Shown here in pieces: positions 1-12,900 of a DNA stretch of 64,000 nt. The translations under genes and the position numbers were made by a program. A model generated the notes under the pieces. That model had not been told where the DNA came from. It did no database searches and saw only the letters and a program-made list of their open reading frames with translations. This DNA comes from Oryzias latipes (taxonomy: Eukaryota; Chordata; Actinopteri; Beloniformes; Adrianichthyidae), in contig NC_019859.2 of NCBI RefSeq assembly GCF_002234675.1, forward strand, positions 883,740-947,739. The letters run 5' to 3'. Each line of letters opens with the position of its first letter. Position 1 is the stretch's first letter.

Positions 1-68
1 CTGAATGTAAAGGCTTTATAAACTCTGTTTTCTGCTCGGCTTTAAGCGTGTTTGTCTTCTCGCCGCAG

Positions 69-1988
69 CCTTCTTGCACTCGCCTCACCAGCCGGTTTAC
101 ACCGCCACCAAGCACGGCGTCATCGGCTTCACCCGCGCGATGGCGGTGAGACTCGCCTCAGGACCAGAGGTTCGGTTTCGGGTTTTGAGGCGATCTCAAC
201 ACCTCCGTTTGTTTGCAGGACGCGTCCATCCTGGGGAACTACGGCGTTCGCATCAACGCGCTGTGCCCCGCCTTCGTGGACACGCCCCTGCTACAGTCGG
301 TGGAGGACGAGGACAACATGGGCAAGTTCATCAAGTTCAAGGAGGACTTCAAACGCAGCATGGACAAGTTTGGAGTTCTGCAGTACGTCCACTTCCAGAT
401 TTACTGACCGTTCTTGAGCGGGAACCCGAAGGAACGTCCTGAACAGGATTCAGAGGAACGTTCCGGGGGTTTGAACCCCTGACGTCGTCTCCTAATGTTT
501 GTCAGAAAAGATCGGATCGGTTCAGGAAAGATCCGAATCGTCCGTGTGACGGTTTAAATAAAGTTGTAGGCAGTGATGCAGATGATGGCGTCCGTGAATC
601 AACACGGACTGCAGGGCGCCGTAAGACGCTGTAACTGCGGTTCACCCACCGCCGCCCCTTTTCTGTGACCAGCAGGGGGCGCAATTGCCGTCTGTATGTT
701 AGACACTACATGACACTCGTTCAAATGGGTTCTGATGCTAGCTAGCGCTGCTTTCTCGTTAATTATGGTAGTCCAAAGATTTGTTATTTTGCCGTCACCG
801 GTGACGGCTCTGGTGTTAAAGGGTTAAATGGATTTCCAGCAGCTTCTCTCGGACCTGAACTCTTTGCTCCTCACAAAAATACTTTTAGAGGAGTTGAAGA
901 TCAACCGTCCTTTCGGTTGGAGGTGAACATGTTCGTCTCCAGAGGAAACTGGGTTTGTGGAGAAACGTTTCCTTCATGAACTGCTGGTTGATGAGAACGT
1001 CGTAAAACCGTTGGAGGTCACCGAGCGAGTCCCGCCTGCTACAACGCCGCGTGTTTGAGCATGTCTGAGAAGCGCTAGGCGACACGCCTTGTCTGTCACC
1101 TCTAATGCTGAGTCATCTCAAATATGCTGATTGGACCAAATGCTGTAGAACCGGGCCAACGTTTGGACTCTTAGGCCACAATGGTTTCTAAAACCTGACA
1201 GAAGGGCCGCTGCAGGAGCGGATGCTTGGCCAGTTTTGGTAATCCACCTCATAAGAGAAAGAAATAACATGGAGTCGGAAAGATTCTGCTTGAATTTTGA
1301 TTGAAAATGTTCATTTCATTTTCATTTTTTTTATTTCAGGGTCAATTGGTCGATGAAAAATGTTAATCTAGAGAAATGCTGTGTTCATGTGGTGTAGGGT
1401 TAATAATTGGAAAAACGGTTCTTCCAGCGTCACATGAAGGTTGAAGAACTTTCTGCACTTAAACAGGTCTACCCATCTATGGGGACACGCCAGACTACAG
1501 CAGTTCTGACCCCCGGGCCGGAGTTTGCCCTTCCCTGCTCTGGTGGGGCGTTTGGAAGGAGGCGTCCCTTAATGTTTGTACCAAAAACCCCAAAGACAGG
1601 AAATAGAATTAAAAGAGCAGAAAAAAATCCTGAAACTGGATCCAGTTTGAGCTGCAGAACCTCAGATCGGCACCAAAGCGGGTCGGTCGTCCTCGTGCTT
1701 CTGCTGACTTCCGCGCCGCCGTCTTTGAAGGTGCGGTTTGGCCTTGGAGGCGTGGTCGTTGAGTGACGTCTGTCACCAGCGAGCTCCTGAGCAGCAGGCC
1801 ACGTGCGCAGACGTGTGCATGTGGTGCCGGTCAGACTGAAGCTGCGACTGTTTTTCCTCTGCAGGCCGTCGCTGATCGCCGAGGGGATGATGACGCTGAT
1901 CACCGACCCCTCGCTGAACGGAGCCGTGATGAAGATCACCTGCTCCAAAGGAATCCACTTCCACACCTACGAGCCCATGTCCACCTGA
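69..1988 (+). CDS. hpgd: 15-hydroxyprostaglandin dehydrogenase (NAD+), last three coding exons (5' part outside window)
   Basis: Coding exons are 69-145, 219-382 and 1865-1988, joined by GT-AG introns with matching phases; the stop is TGA at 1986-1988. The product is a cytosolic short-chain dehydrogenase/reductase that oxidises the 15-hydroxyl of prostaglandins and inactivates them. The first exon holds the SDR catalytic Tyr-x-x-x-Lys (YTATK, in [16 protein letters not shown]). The second carries the strand and loop typical of the family ([15 protein letters not shown]). The last matches the HPGD C-terminal region ([20 protein letters not shown], then [11 protein letters not shown]). The cofactor-binding N-terminal half lies upstream of the window. 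Intron 2 here is about 1.5 kb and holds no recognisable gene. The gene converges on wdr17. HPGD is preferred over other SDRs because the C-terminal wording is HPGD-specific. Confidence 0.87.
146..1864 (+). other. hpgd introns, no other gene seen
   Basis: The short intron 146-218 and the long intron 383-1864 contain only shadow ORFs. The long intron holds an 18-bp perfect palindrome around 791-808 (core CACCGGTG), followed by the word AAAGGGTTAAA that recurs elsewhere in the window. It looks like the remains of a dispersed repeat and nothing in it looks coding. Confidence 0.6.
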
Positions 1989-2456
1989 GCCCCGACCAGG
2001 ACACCTCCTCCTCCTGCAGGAGGACCAGACAGACCTGGGAGGAGCACGAGCGTCGCTCCTCGGAGCTTCCTGCTCTAGAACGTTCTGCTGCGGCTTCATG
2101 CGACCGATAGTCCAAATTGTGACGGAACCAGAGTTTAGGGATGAACGGACGTTCTCACCAACGGTTCTGCTCCGGAAAGGCTGGAGGACCTGAAGCTGTG
2201 GACGGGAGAGTTATCGCCGCCACTTTGACGTTTTTACCGTTTCCGACATTTGGAACAAAATCAGGTTCTAAGCAAAAACCAAAACGTTCTCCTGTTTCAG
2301 GTTCTCTGGTTTTCATGACTCCAAGTCCAGAAAAGTAAAGAATCTGTAAACTCTGATGGATGTTTCATTCTTTGATGAACCTGAGGGGCAGGCCACGCCC
2401 TCTGCTGTCAGTGATGGGTGTGGCCTCACCTCAGGATACATTTGTGTTTTAACCCT

Positions 2457-2676
2457 TTAACCCTTGTGCTATCCTAGGCACTTTAACATTGGGAGTGGGT
2501 CATCTAGACCCACTAGACAGTGCTCTGAACCTTTTTTCTTCAATGATTTGTGATCTTCACTGGTGTCCATGGATTACATGAAATCTTTCCACCTTTATCC
2601 ACCTTTGTCATGGTAGGGGGAACACCTCAATGGAAGGGGGGGGTCACCTGGACCCCATAGGATAGCACAGGCGTTA
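2457..2676. mobile_element. TTAA-type MITE, copy 1 (3' flank of hpgd)
   Basis: A roughly 220-bp non-coding element starts at a TTAA with CCCTTGTGCTATCCTA and ends with the inverted form ATAGGATAGCACAGG. The inner sequence (about 2500-2640) is the reverse complement of the copy at 48456-48724, including the words around GGTCATCTAGACCCACTAG and TCCATGGATTACATGAAATC. The TTAA at the left end suggests a piggyBac-type target, but the right flank is imperfect (GCGTTACC). It has no coding capacity. Confidence 0.75.
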
Positions 2677-3027
2677 CCACTGGAGACGTCCCCGGTGACG
2701 GTGAAACGAAAAACTCTTACCGTTCACGCCGCTAACGTGATTGTGGCGCACAGAAAAGCCTTTCGGCGCCAAAATGCGATATTTTGTGGGTGACGCTTTT
2801 GTCTGCGTCAGAGTTCTGTTCATTGAAGAGGACGTCAAATCTGGAGCTAAAGCTCCGCTGGTGAGACGTTAAGCTAGCGTGACCTGACTGACCTCTGGCA
2901 GCAGCTGTTTCAGTCGTAGTCCCGCCCACTTTTTATCTGTGGTTAAAAACAACCAGGAAGCAGCGGATTCTGTTCTGATCTGCCTCAAAGTCAGCTGTTC
3001 TAAGCCCCACCCCCAGCATTTCAAAAC

Positions 3028-3033
3028 TTTATT
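3028..3033 (-). terminator. candidate poly(A) signal for wdr17
   Basis: TTTATT on the plus strand is AATAAA on the minus strand. It lies about 960 bp downstream of the wdr17 stop codon. No nearer canonical hexamer was noticed in the wdr17 3' flank. Confidence 0.45.
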
Positions 3034-3092
3034 GATTTCCACTGAACAGGTCGAGCAGTTCAGATTCAAAAGAGCCTTTTTCATGATTTCAA

Positions 3093-3098
3093 AATAAA
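3093..3098 (+). terminator. candidate poly(A) signal for hpgd
   Basis: AATAAA on the plus strand, 1.1 kb after the hpgd stop codon. It is the first canonical hexamer I noticed on that strand. It lies 65 bp beyond the opposite-strand signal of wdr17, so the two 3' UTRs would overlap if both are used. Confidence 0.45.
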
Positions 3099-3992
3099 AT
3101 ACCACAAACTCTTAACGATCGGGTCGACAGACAGAACCCGAGGTTCTGGCTCGTGAGTCTAGGAGATGCTTCAGGTCTGGAACTTTCTCCTGGAACCGAA
3201 TCGAGTCCAGGTTCTCAGACGAGCCTCAGTGCCGTCCTGCAGTTCTGCCAGCAGGTGGCGTCTCTGCCGGAGCCGCAGGGAAGCCTGGATGTGGGTTTGA
3301 TTCCCCACAGCAGAGCGGCAGCAGTCACAGGTTCATGGTTATAAACACAGAATGAAGGCGTGTGGCGCCTGCAGAGGCGGTGCGCCGCGGTGGAGCGGCC
3401 GTGTTTCCTGTCCGGCTCTGAACGCAGCACAAATATCCTCTTCCAGCGTTTCCTCGGGTCGTGACGGAGGAAACCGGAGCCTCATTTGTTTAAACCGCTC
3501 AGTGGAACACCTCTTTGTTCCACGCTGACATTCCTCGTAAATCTTCCGACCCTTTCACACGCCGCTCTCCAGGAACCAGGCGAGGTCTGGTGGAGGTCAC
3601 CGCTCCGAGGAAGAGGAGGAGGAGGAAGGTCTGCAGAACCGCCAACAACAGGACTCTCTTCCTTCCAGCTGGAAGTCTGTTTCTGCTGAACGTCTGTCAG
3701 GTCTTTCCACAGACCTGATCCTGGTCTGTACGGGTCGCCTGGTCCAGATCCGGTCCTGGACAGCTGAGGGATCCTCAGAGACCCGAAACCTTCATCAGAC
3801 ACCAAACCTTCAGTCCACAGCGCCCTCTGCTGGACGTTTGTGGCATTGCTCTGAGCGGACCAGAGGAGGTGAAGATCTGACCGACTCCTTCCAGATCCAC
3901 TCCTCCTCCTCCTCCTGAGAGGAGAACCCTGATCCAGAGTCACAGTTCAGACCTGCAACCTTCACCAGAACAGCGCCCCACCCCCCGCCCCC
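3099..3992. other. wdr17 3' UTR and spacer to hpgd
   Basis: No coding exon is seen on either strand. The stretch is GC-balanced single-copy-looking sequence. On the minus strand it would be the wdr17 3' UTR if the signal at 3028-3033 is used. Confidence 0.5.
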
Positions 3993-6900
3993 TCAGAAGG
4001 GGTTGATCCGCAGTCCGGTTCCGAGGGGGGAGAAGGGGTTGACCTTGGCCCACATCAGAGCGTCGTTCAAGGAGATGGCAGATTTGTTGTCCTCCAGCAG
4101 GAAGACGGGACCCTGAGGAGAAACATTGGGACCGGGTCAGAACACGGTGGCGGGTCAGAACACAAGCAGCGGGTCAGAACCAGCAACACCCACCTGGATC
4201 CTCTGTCCGGTGAAGCAGGACAGCTGAAGGTCCGAGTGGCTTGGCAGGTTGGATCCTGTCACGTAGTCGGCGCCGCTCAGAACCACAGCACCTGAGAGGA
4301 GAACGAGTCTGAGTTACGGCCCCCCATGACCCCCCCCCATGAGCCCCCCCATGAGCCCCCCCCCCATGAGCCCCCATCACTAAGCAGGCTGACATAAATG
4401 TTCATAAAGAAGCTGCTTCTGTCTCTGAGGAGCATCAGTCTGACCTTCATCCTCAGTCTGACCTTCATCATCAGTCTGACCTTCATCCTCAGTCTGACCT
4501 TCATCATAAGTCTGACCTTCATCATCAGTCTGACCTTCATCATCACCCTGACCTTCATCATCAGTCTGACCTTCATCCTCAGTCTGACCTTCATCCTCAG
4601 TCTGACCTTCATCATCAGTCTGACCTTCATCCTCAGTCTGACCTTCATCATCAGTCTGACCTTCATCATCAGTCTGACCTTCATCATCAGTCTGACCTTC
4701 ATCATCACCCTGACCTTCATCATCAGTCTGACCTTCATCCTCAGTCTGACCTTCATCCTCAGTCTGACCTTCATCCTCAGTCTGACCTTCATCATCAGTC
4801 TGACCTTCATCCTCAGTCTGACCTTCATCCTCAGTCTGACCTTCATCCTCAGTCTGACCTTCATCATCAGTCTGACCTTCATCATCAGTCTGACCTTCAT
4901 CATCAGTCTGACCTTCATCCTCAGTCTGACCTTCATCATCAGTCTGACCTTCATCATCAGTCTGACCTTCATCATCAGCCTGACCTTCATCATCAGTCTG
5001 ACCTTCATCATCAGTCTGACCTTCATCATCAGTCTGACCTTCATCATCACCCTGACCTTCATCATCAGTCTGACCTTCATCCTCAGTCTGACCTTCATCA
5101 TCAGTCTGACCTTCATCCTCAGTCTGACCTTCATCCTCAGTCTGACCTTCATCCTCAGTCTGACCTTCATCATCAGTCTGACCTTCATCATCAGTCTGAC
5201 CTTCATCATCAGCCTGACCTTCATCATCAGTCTGACCTTCATCATCAGTCTGACCTTCATCCTCAGTCTGACCTTCATCCTCAGTCTGACCTTCATCCTC
5301 AGTCTGACCTTCATCATCAGTCTGACCTTCATCATCAGTCTGACCTTCATCATCAGCCTGACCTTCATCATCAGTCTGACCTTCATCATCAGTCTGACCT
5401 TCATCCTCAGTCTGACCTTCATCATCAGTCTGACCTTCATCATCAGTCTGACCTTCATCATCAGTCTGACCTTCATCCTCAGTCTGACCTTCATCATCAG
5501 TCTGACCTTCATCATCAGTCTGACCTTCATCATCAGCCTGACCTTCATCATCAGTCTGACCTTCATCATCAGTCTGACCTTCATCATCACCCTGACCTTC
5601 ATCATCAGTCTGACCTTCATCATCAGTCTGACCTTCATCATCAGTCTGACCTTCATCCTCAGTCTGACCTTCATCCTCAGTCTGACCTTCATCCTCAGTC
5701 TGACCTTCATCCTCAGTCTGACCTTCATCCTCAGTCTGACCTTCATCATCAGTCTGACCTTCATCATCAGTCTGACCTTCATCATCAGTCTGACCTTCAT
5801 CCTCAGTCTGACCTTCATCCTCAGTCTGACCTTCATCCTCAGTCTGACCTTCATCATCAGTCTGACCTTCATCATCAGTCTGACCTTCATCATCAGTCTG
5901 ATCTTCATCATCAGTCTGACCTTCATCATCAGTCTGACCTTCATCATCACCCTGACCTTCATCATCAGTCTGACCTTCATCATCAGTCTGACCTTCATCC
6001 TCAGTCTGACCTTCATCCTCAGTCTGACCTTCATCATCAGTCTGACCTTCATCATCAGTCTGACCTTCATCATCAGTCTGACCTTCATCATCAGTCTGAC
6101 CTTCATCACAAAGGTCATTAAAGCTGCAACAAACGCGACGCTCCAGATGACCTTCATGGATCATCTGATTCTGTTATCGTCCCTCGGTGGTTCTCCCCGT
6201 TTGATCCTTCTATCCATACGGACCATGGAGAACACTGAAGAACGTTCTACAGGGACGTTCTACAGAATTTCTAGGGAACGTTCAGATTACCGTGAGGCTC
6301 CCAATGATGGTGCCGCACAAACGCTTACCGGGTTCTGTCGGCTGGATTCTCCTCTGCAGGCAGCTGAACTCTTCCCTCTGATGTTCAGTCGGAGGTCTGC
6401 AAAACAGACAGTTGAGTGTGTATGCTGCAGACGCTGCAGATGCAGACGCAGATGCTGCAGACGCTGCAGATGCAGACGCAGATGCTGCAGACGCTGCAGA
6501 TGCAGATGCTGCAGACGCTGCAGATGCAGACGCAGATGCTGCAGACGCTGCAGATGCTGCAGACGCTGCAGATGCAGAAACAGATGCTGTAGACGAAGCA
6601 GTCGCCTCAGATCTGTTTTTAAAAGTATCAAATCAAATGTTAAAATAATGAATAGAGCTTATAAATCCTCCTACGAGTTCATGTAGAACGAAGCTTTAAA
6701 ATCACATTTCTAGTTTTAAGTGATGCTAAATCAGCTGCTGAAATAATAAAGTAGCAGAAAAAAAACAAAAGACTATAAAATAGAAACTATGGGATGTAAA
6801 AACTAAATGAAATGCTGAATAAGTTTGTGTTTTCAAATCTCTTCTGAAAAAGTTTCAGTGACTCCATCCTGAAAGAAACAGCAGAATATCGTCTGCGTAA

Positions 6901-9900
6901 CAAAGAACATCTCAGTCTCTAAACCCAGAGGTTCTCTGGTATACGGTACCAGTACCGCCGTATACGGTACCGGTACCGTATACGGCGGTACCGGTACCGT
7001 ATACGATAAATGGATGACGGTGCTTCATTTCAGACGCATCAATCACTTGTTTACTATTCAGTTCTAGCCAATCATTTTACCTTTCCAGCTTTTGTGGGCG
7101 GGCTCATATAAGAGTGAGTGTGGCTGTGGGGGTGGGCGGAGCCTCAGCCCCAAGTTTGGCTGTACTTTACAATGACAGACTAATTCAACAACCTGATTGG
7201 TCAGAGTAATCGGTCTGAAAAAATATGGTGGTGTGACGTACACGCCGTTGTTCTGTGCACAGGCCCTCCAGGCGTCCAGCTCCACGGACAGCTGCTCGAT
7301 CTTCAGAGGAACGCTGACCTCCCTCCTCTTCATCAGCTGACTGAGAAAGGCAGAGATTTGGGGTCAAAGGTGAAGCAGCTGATCAGCACCAAGCAGAACT
7401 CGGGGACGGTTCTGAGTCAGATGAGGAAGCAGGTATGGCCTCCACACCTGGTGTACTCGTACAGAGCAGGAACGATGCTGGTGTAGTTCCTCCTGATGGC
7501 CAGCAGGGCTCCGATGTAACCACACAGGATCAGCAGCTCACTGCGAGCTCTGCAACACAACAGACACACAACGCTGACAACCAAGAGCTGCTCTGAAGAG
7601 CTCAGAAACATCTGCTCTGATTCTGCCCCAGGAAAGAAAACCTCCCAAATAAACATCTCTGGGACTCCAGGAGGAGAAAAGCGGGAAATGTTTGTACTCG
7701 GTCATCTTGGTCATGATCAGGCGCTCCGTCCGGATGTAGCTCAGCAGGTCCAGGATTGGATGGACGACGTCCACCGTCCAATCAGGTCCAACCAGCTGCT
7801 CTGTGGAACAAACGGGGTTTTCCATGAGCTCCGCCCTCTGTTTGGGTTCAGGTGTGTCAGAAAACCCCCACCTGAGCGTCATCATGTACCTTTAACGTGA
7901 GCGACCCCGATCTGCAGAGCACGCTCGGGTTCGGAGCTCAGCAGGTGGAGCTCCAGCGCAGAAAACAAATCTCCGTCCCTCAGAGCGTCTTCCGCCAAAC
8001 TCCCACAATCCTCCGGGGCAGGAAGCCCACACTTCAAGCACAAACGGCGAGCGTTAGGAGCAGCAGAAGCTCTGTGATGATGTGAGCGTGCAGACGCCCA
8101 CCTTCTGGTGGAGCTGCTGGATCTCTGCAGGACTTCCGGGGATGAAGGCGCACAGCTTGACCAGGAGGGCGTGGTTGTCGGGGATCATCTGCAGCAGGTC
8201 AGCGGACAGCGTCCTGAGCAAAGGACGGAACAGCGGCTTGAACCTCTGCCGGCCCCAGAACAAACAGTCTAATGTTGGAGAACGATTGGGTGTGGTACCT
8301 CAGGGGCCCAGCAGGGGGCAGCAGAGAAATGCTGGGAGGTTGTATTGGAACAATATCTGTGTCTCCATCCACTATAAAACTGCGTTAATTGGATTTTCAA
8401 TAATTAATTTGCCTAATGGGAACACGAGAATTTAGAGAAAGTCGTGTTCATCCTAACCCTATATATTTGCACTTGGATGCCGGTTTTTGAGGCATTATTT
8501 ACAAAACTGCAATGGAAAGACTCTTCCAATTAAACGAGTCGCATGACCAACAACCGGATGGCGATGCGCTTCCCGGTAGGCACTGGCGGTCTTGGGCGCT
8601 GCACAGCGGCGCCACCAGCGGTGCCACAGCGTCACACGGCTCATCAGAAGTTGAGCGTGTCGTGTGGGATTGTTGGATCCTCTGGAAAACCACCAACCGC
8701 CATCTCATCTGTAGCCCCTCCCACATGTGCGGAGCTCGCCGCTCCACGGTCTGTAGACGACGCCGACGTCTCCTTTGATAGGTGAGGATCACGGGCCCAC
8801 CACGGGGGGGGGGGTCCTGAGCCCACTGCGCAGCCGGCTGACGCATGACTGCGCAGTCTCATGGATGGTCTGACAGCATCAGTGAGGAGTCTGCTTACAG
8901 AACGGAGGAGGAGCAGCTAGCAGTGGGGTGTACATCCCATAACCTACAGATCAACGTGGACTAAACCGAAGAAATGGTGATGGGCTTCAACCCCCACCAC
9001 ACTGCTGCAGTGGAGAAGGTCCACCGGTAGAGTTACTCTGCGACTCCTAAAAGGCCGTCCAGCGCTGCCTTACGTTCCCGTTGCTTAGCAACATTGTTCC
9101 ATATTTAAAGTAAAGTATCCGGTTTTACATGAGCCGCGTTTCTTCAGCAGGTTTGAATTTTTGTTGATGTTTTTAGATTGATGGATAACCTCGAGCTTCT
9201 TCCGATCACTGGACAAGTTTCTTCGTTAACCGTTTACCATGTCGGGGGGGTCATGTACTTCCTGGCCAGCAGTTCCAGGCAGTAAGCTGTGCTCTGATTG
9301 GCTGCCTCTCCGAGGGCGACGCCCACGCTCGCGGCCAGCTCCAGCTCGTTCCCCCGGATCAGGCTGGACATGGCCAACTGGAACGGATCCCACATTTACC
9401 AACAGCCTCCGGGTGAACACGTGCACGCTCAGACGGCGCACGGCGGTACCTTCACGTTATCCACGGCCAGGTGGCAGCAGGCGGCCAGAACGGAGCACCC
9501 GTCCTGGAAGTACCACTCCGCCAGCTCCGTGCAGACGTCATGGAGGAGGCTGACGGCAGAAGAACACAGAACGTCAGAGAGACCCGGTCGGAGGGATCCG
9601 GGATCAGGCGGATCTCTGCCGAGGAGCAGAACTGGACACAGGATCCTCGATCAGACCTTCACTGATCAATCAGACCTTTACTGATCGATTAGACCTTCAC
9701 TGATCGATTAAACCTTCACTGATCAATCAGACCTTTACTGATCGATTAGACCTTTACTGATCGATCAGACCTTCACTGATCATCTGATCGATCAGACCTT
9801 CTTGATCGATCAGACCTTCACTGATCATCTGATCGATCAGACCTTCTTGATCGATCAGACCTTCACTGATCGATCAGACCTTCTTGATCGATCAGACCTT

Positions 9901-12900
9901 CACTGATCGATTAAACCTTCACTGATCGATTAAACCTTCACTGATCGATTAAACCTTCACTGATCAATCAGACCTTCACTGATCAATCAGACCTTCACTG
10001 ATCAATCAGACCTTCACTGATCGATTAAACCTTCACTGATCAATCAGACCTTCACTGATCAATCAGACCTTCACTGATCGATTAGACCTTCACTGATCGA
10101 TTAAACCTTCACTGATCAATCAGACCTTCACTGATCAATCAGACCTTCACTGATCGATCAGACCTTCACTGATCATCTGATCGATCAGACCTTCTTGATC
10201 GATCAGACCTTCACTGATCATCTGATCGATCAGACCTTCTTGATCGATCAGACCTTCACTGATCGATTAAACCTTCACTGATCGATTAAACCTTCACTGA
10301 TCGATTAAACCTTCACTGATCAATCAGACCTTCACTGATCAATCAGACCTTCACTGATCAATCAGACCTTCACTGATCGATTAAACCTTCACTGATCAAT
10401 CAGACCTTCACTGATCGATCAGACCTTCACTGATCGATTAAACCTTCACTGATCGATTAGACCTTCAATGATCGATCAGACCTTCACTGATCATCTGATC
10501 GATCAGACCTTCTTGATCGATCGGTTGCTGCGTCTCACCTGTGGAACTGTTGTCTCTTGTCCGCGTCGTTGCTGGTGTTGTTGACGGCGGACGTTTGCGG
10601 CGCCCGGATGTTTCCCTCGCAGGCTCCCTGAACGCAGCGGATATTGATCAAAGTCTTCAGCGCTGGTCATCGGGCCCCTGTGGCCCCGCCCCCATACCTG
10701 TGCGATCAGGAGGGCCTCCAGCAGCTGTCCTCGGCGCGTGAAGAACGTCACCAACTTTTGCACGTCTCCGGTAGCGATGCAGAACGGGATGGCGTCGTCG
10801 TTGTCCTCGTCCATCAGCTGGTCGGCTCGTCTGCAGACGGCGGGAAAACGTTCAGGATCCGATCAGGAGAAAATCCAAAGGTGTGATGATGGGAGGCTGA
10901 CGGCAGCTTCACCTCTGCATGAGCTTCTTCCAGTACTTCATGGAGACGCCAGGCGCCACAGATAGCGCCTTCTCCCACTGAAACACACACAGCCATCAGG
11001 CTCCGCCCTCTCTCCATGGACTTAGAGTCAGCGCTGGTTTCAGAGGGTCACTGAAGGCATCACGGACCTGTCCCAGCTCCACCATCAGCTCGCAGTACCT
11101 CTGGATCTGCCCCAGCCTCAGGTGGATGTCCGCCGCCTCCTTCAGGCGCTCCTCTTTGCTGGGAGCTCCGATTCCTCCTCCAAACTTGGACATCTTGACG
11201 ATGGTCAGCTCCTGAGCCTCCGACTGAGACGGGGGGAGGACGGATGGAAACCGCGTCAGCGCTCACTTCACGGACAGACAAACCGCTTGGGGCTCTAATC
11301 TGTCAGAAAACTAACACACTTTCAAAATAAGAGCACAACTTCCTCCAGAATAAAGCTCAGGCCTCAGATTCAACACCATTATTAAAAATGTCTGTAAAGG
11401 ATCGGAGAGCATTTCCCATGAGGCCTTTCTGTCCCCCCAGACACGCCCCTGGATCACGTGTTCACGGTTTTTCATCCTTTTCACCCAAACAATGTTAAAA
11501 TAAACGTGTCACTAGATGATGTTTGGACTGACCAGTCTAATAGAAAACACAAGAATAACTGCTCTGTTGATCCGATTGACGTGTGAGGGGCGGGGCGTGC
11601 AGCAGTGCATCGTGGGTGTGTGGCTGGCTGACCGTCTTAAACTTCAGCAGGTGCTTCATGTGCATCACTCCTTTGCTGTAGCTGGGCGGCAGCAGCGAGT
11701 CGTCCTGACCGTTGTTGACGAACACCAAGTCCCACAGGTTGGTGCTGCCCCCTGGAGGCTGAAACACATTTACGCGCTCAGCTTCGCTCGCCATGCTCAA
11801 CCTTCACGCCTCAAAGGGGGGGCGTGCAAGTCTTCCTCCTTCATCCTCACGCCGTTCCGGCGCCAAACCCAAATGCAACAACTCCCGACAGAAAGATGAA
11901 AAACTATACATAAATAAAACCAAGACTGTGAAAAGATGAACCAACAAACACTTTCAGGTTGTTGTATTTGGGTTTCTGAACTGCTGGACACAATCTGGCA
12001 GCAAAATCTGCTGGACTAAAATATGAAAATCAGCAAAGCAGCAGTTTAGCAGACGGTGGTTGTTCTGTTTGGGTTCAGAGTTCAATATTATTTACGGCAG
12101 AAATCCTCTTTAATGCTTCTAGAGCTTCACAACCGTCACGTCTGCAGGGAGTCGACATGAAGCCAGAAAGGACTCCAGCTGGAGACATCCTCTAGGTTCC
12201 ACAAAGGTCAGGGAGGAACCTTCCTCCAGGTTCCTCCCTGACCTTTGTGGAACCTCTGTGCAGTTTTCAGGCTTTGAGAAAGCAGCTCCAGAACAGGTCA
12301 AATACCGAGAAGCACTCGGAGAACCAGCGCAGCTTCTTGTCCCTGACGTCCCCGCTCAGCTTGTCCAGCTCCTGCTTCACGTCTCTGGAGACTTTCCCGC
12401 ACAGCAGCGGCGGCGCGCCGGGAACCATGGCGATGTCTGCAGAGACGGAGCCGGCGTGGTTATTCCGGCCGCCGCAGCCGGGAGCTGCAGGTCCAGAACC
12501 TCACCTGTGTTCCCGATGACCTTCTCCCACGGCTGCTCCGTGAGAACGTTGAGCAGAAGGGGCGAGATGAGCGGCGTGAGCGACCACAGCCGCACCGTGC
12601 TGTCCCTGCTGCAGCTCGCCATGGTGAACGGCCGGCTCTGGTGGCACGTCAGACCTTCACAGGTGAGAGCAGAGGGTGAACACCTGAGCTGCAGCTGCTT
12701 CACCTCAGTTCCTGAGGTTCCAGAGCGCCCCCCCCCTTACCTTCACTTCACTACAGTCAAGTGTCGAGTGTCAGCGTGAAGCTGCTTTTTTCCACGCCAC
12801 AACCCACCGCTGTTAGGATCGTTTGAGGAGCGTCTGTCACTTCCTGTCATTGAGCACAGCTCGGGTGCTAAAGGGTTCACTCATTTAACGCCAAAAAAAC

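Noticed and set aside
4277-6686. Very long ORFs of 594, 626 and 762 codons
   Set aside because: They are stop-free readings of the 18-bp minisatellite inside a wdr17 intron; no start context, splice logic or non-repetitive domain supports a gene.
9226-9441. wdr17 exon reading through to KYMTPPTW instead of ending at 9259
   Set aside because: The donor at 9257-9258 leaves AA, which joins the next exon's G in phase and gives LLARKTLSADLL as in the family; the longer version does not.
9655-10520. CRISPR-like array of regularly spaced repeats
   Set aside because: The repeats are directly adjacent with no unique spacers, and the host is a vertebrate. The same applies to the arrays at 4434 and 19030.
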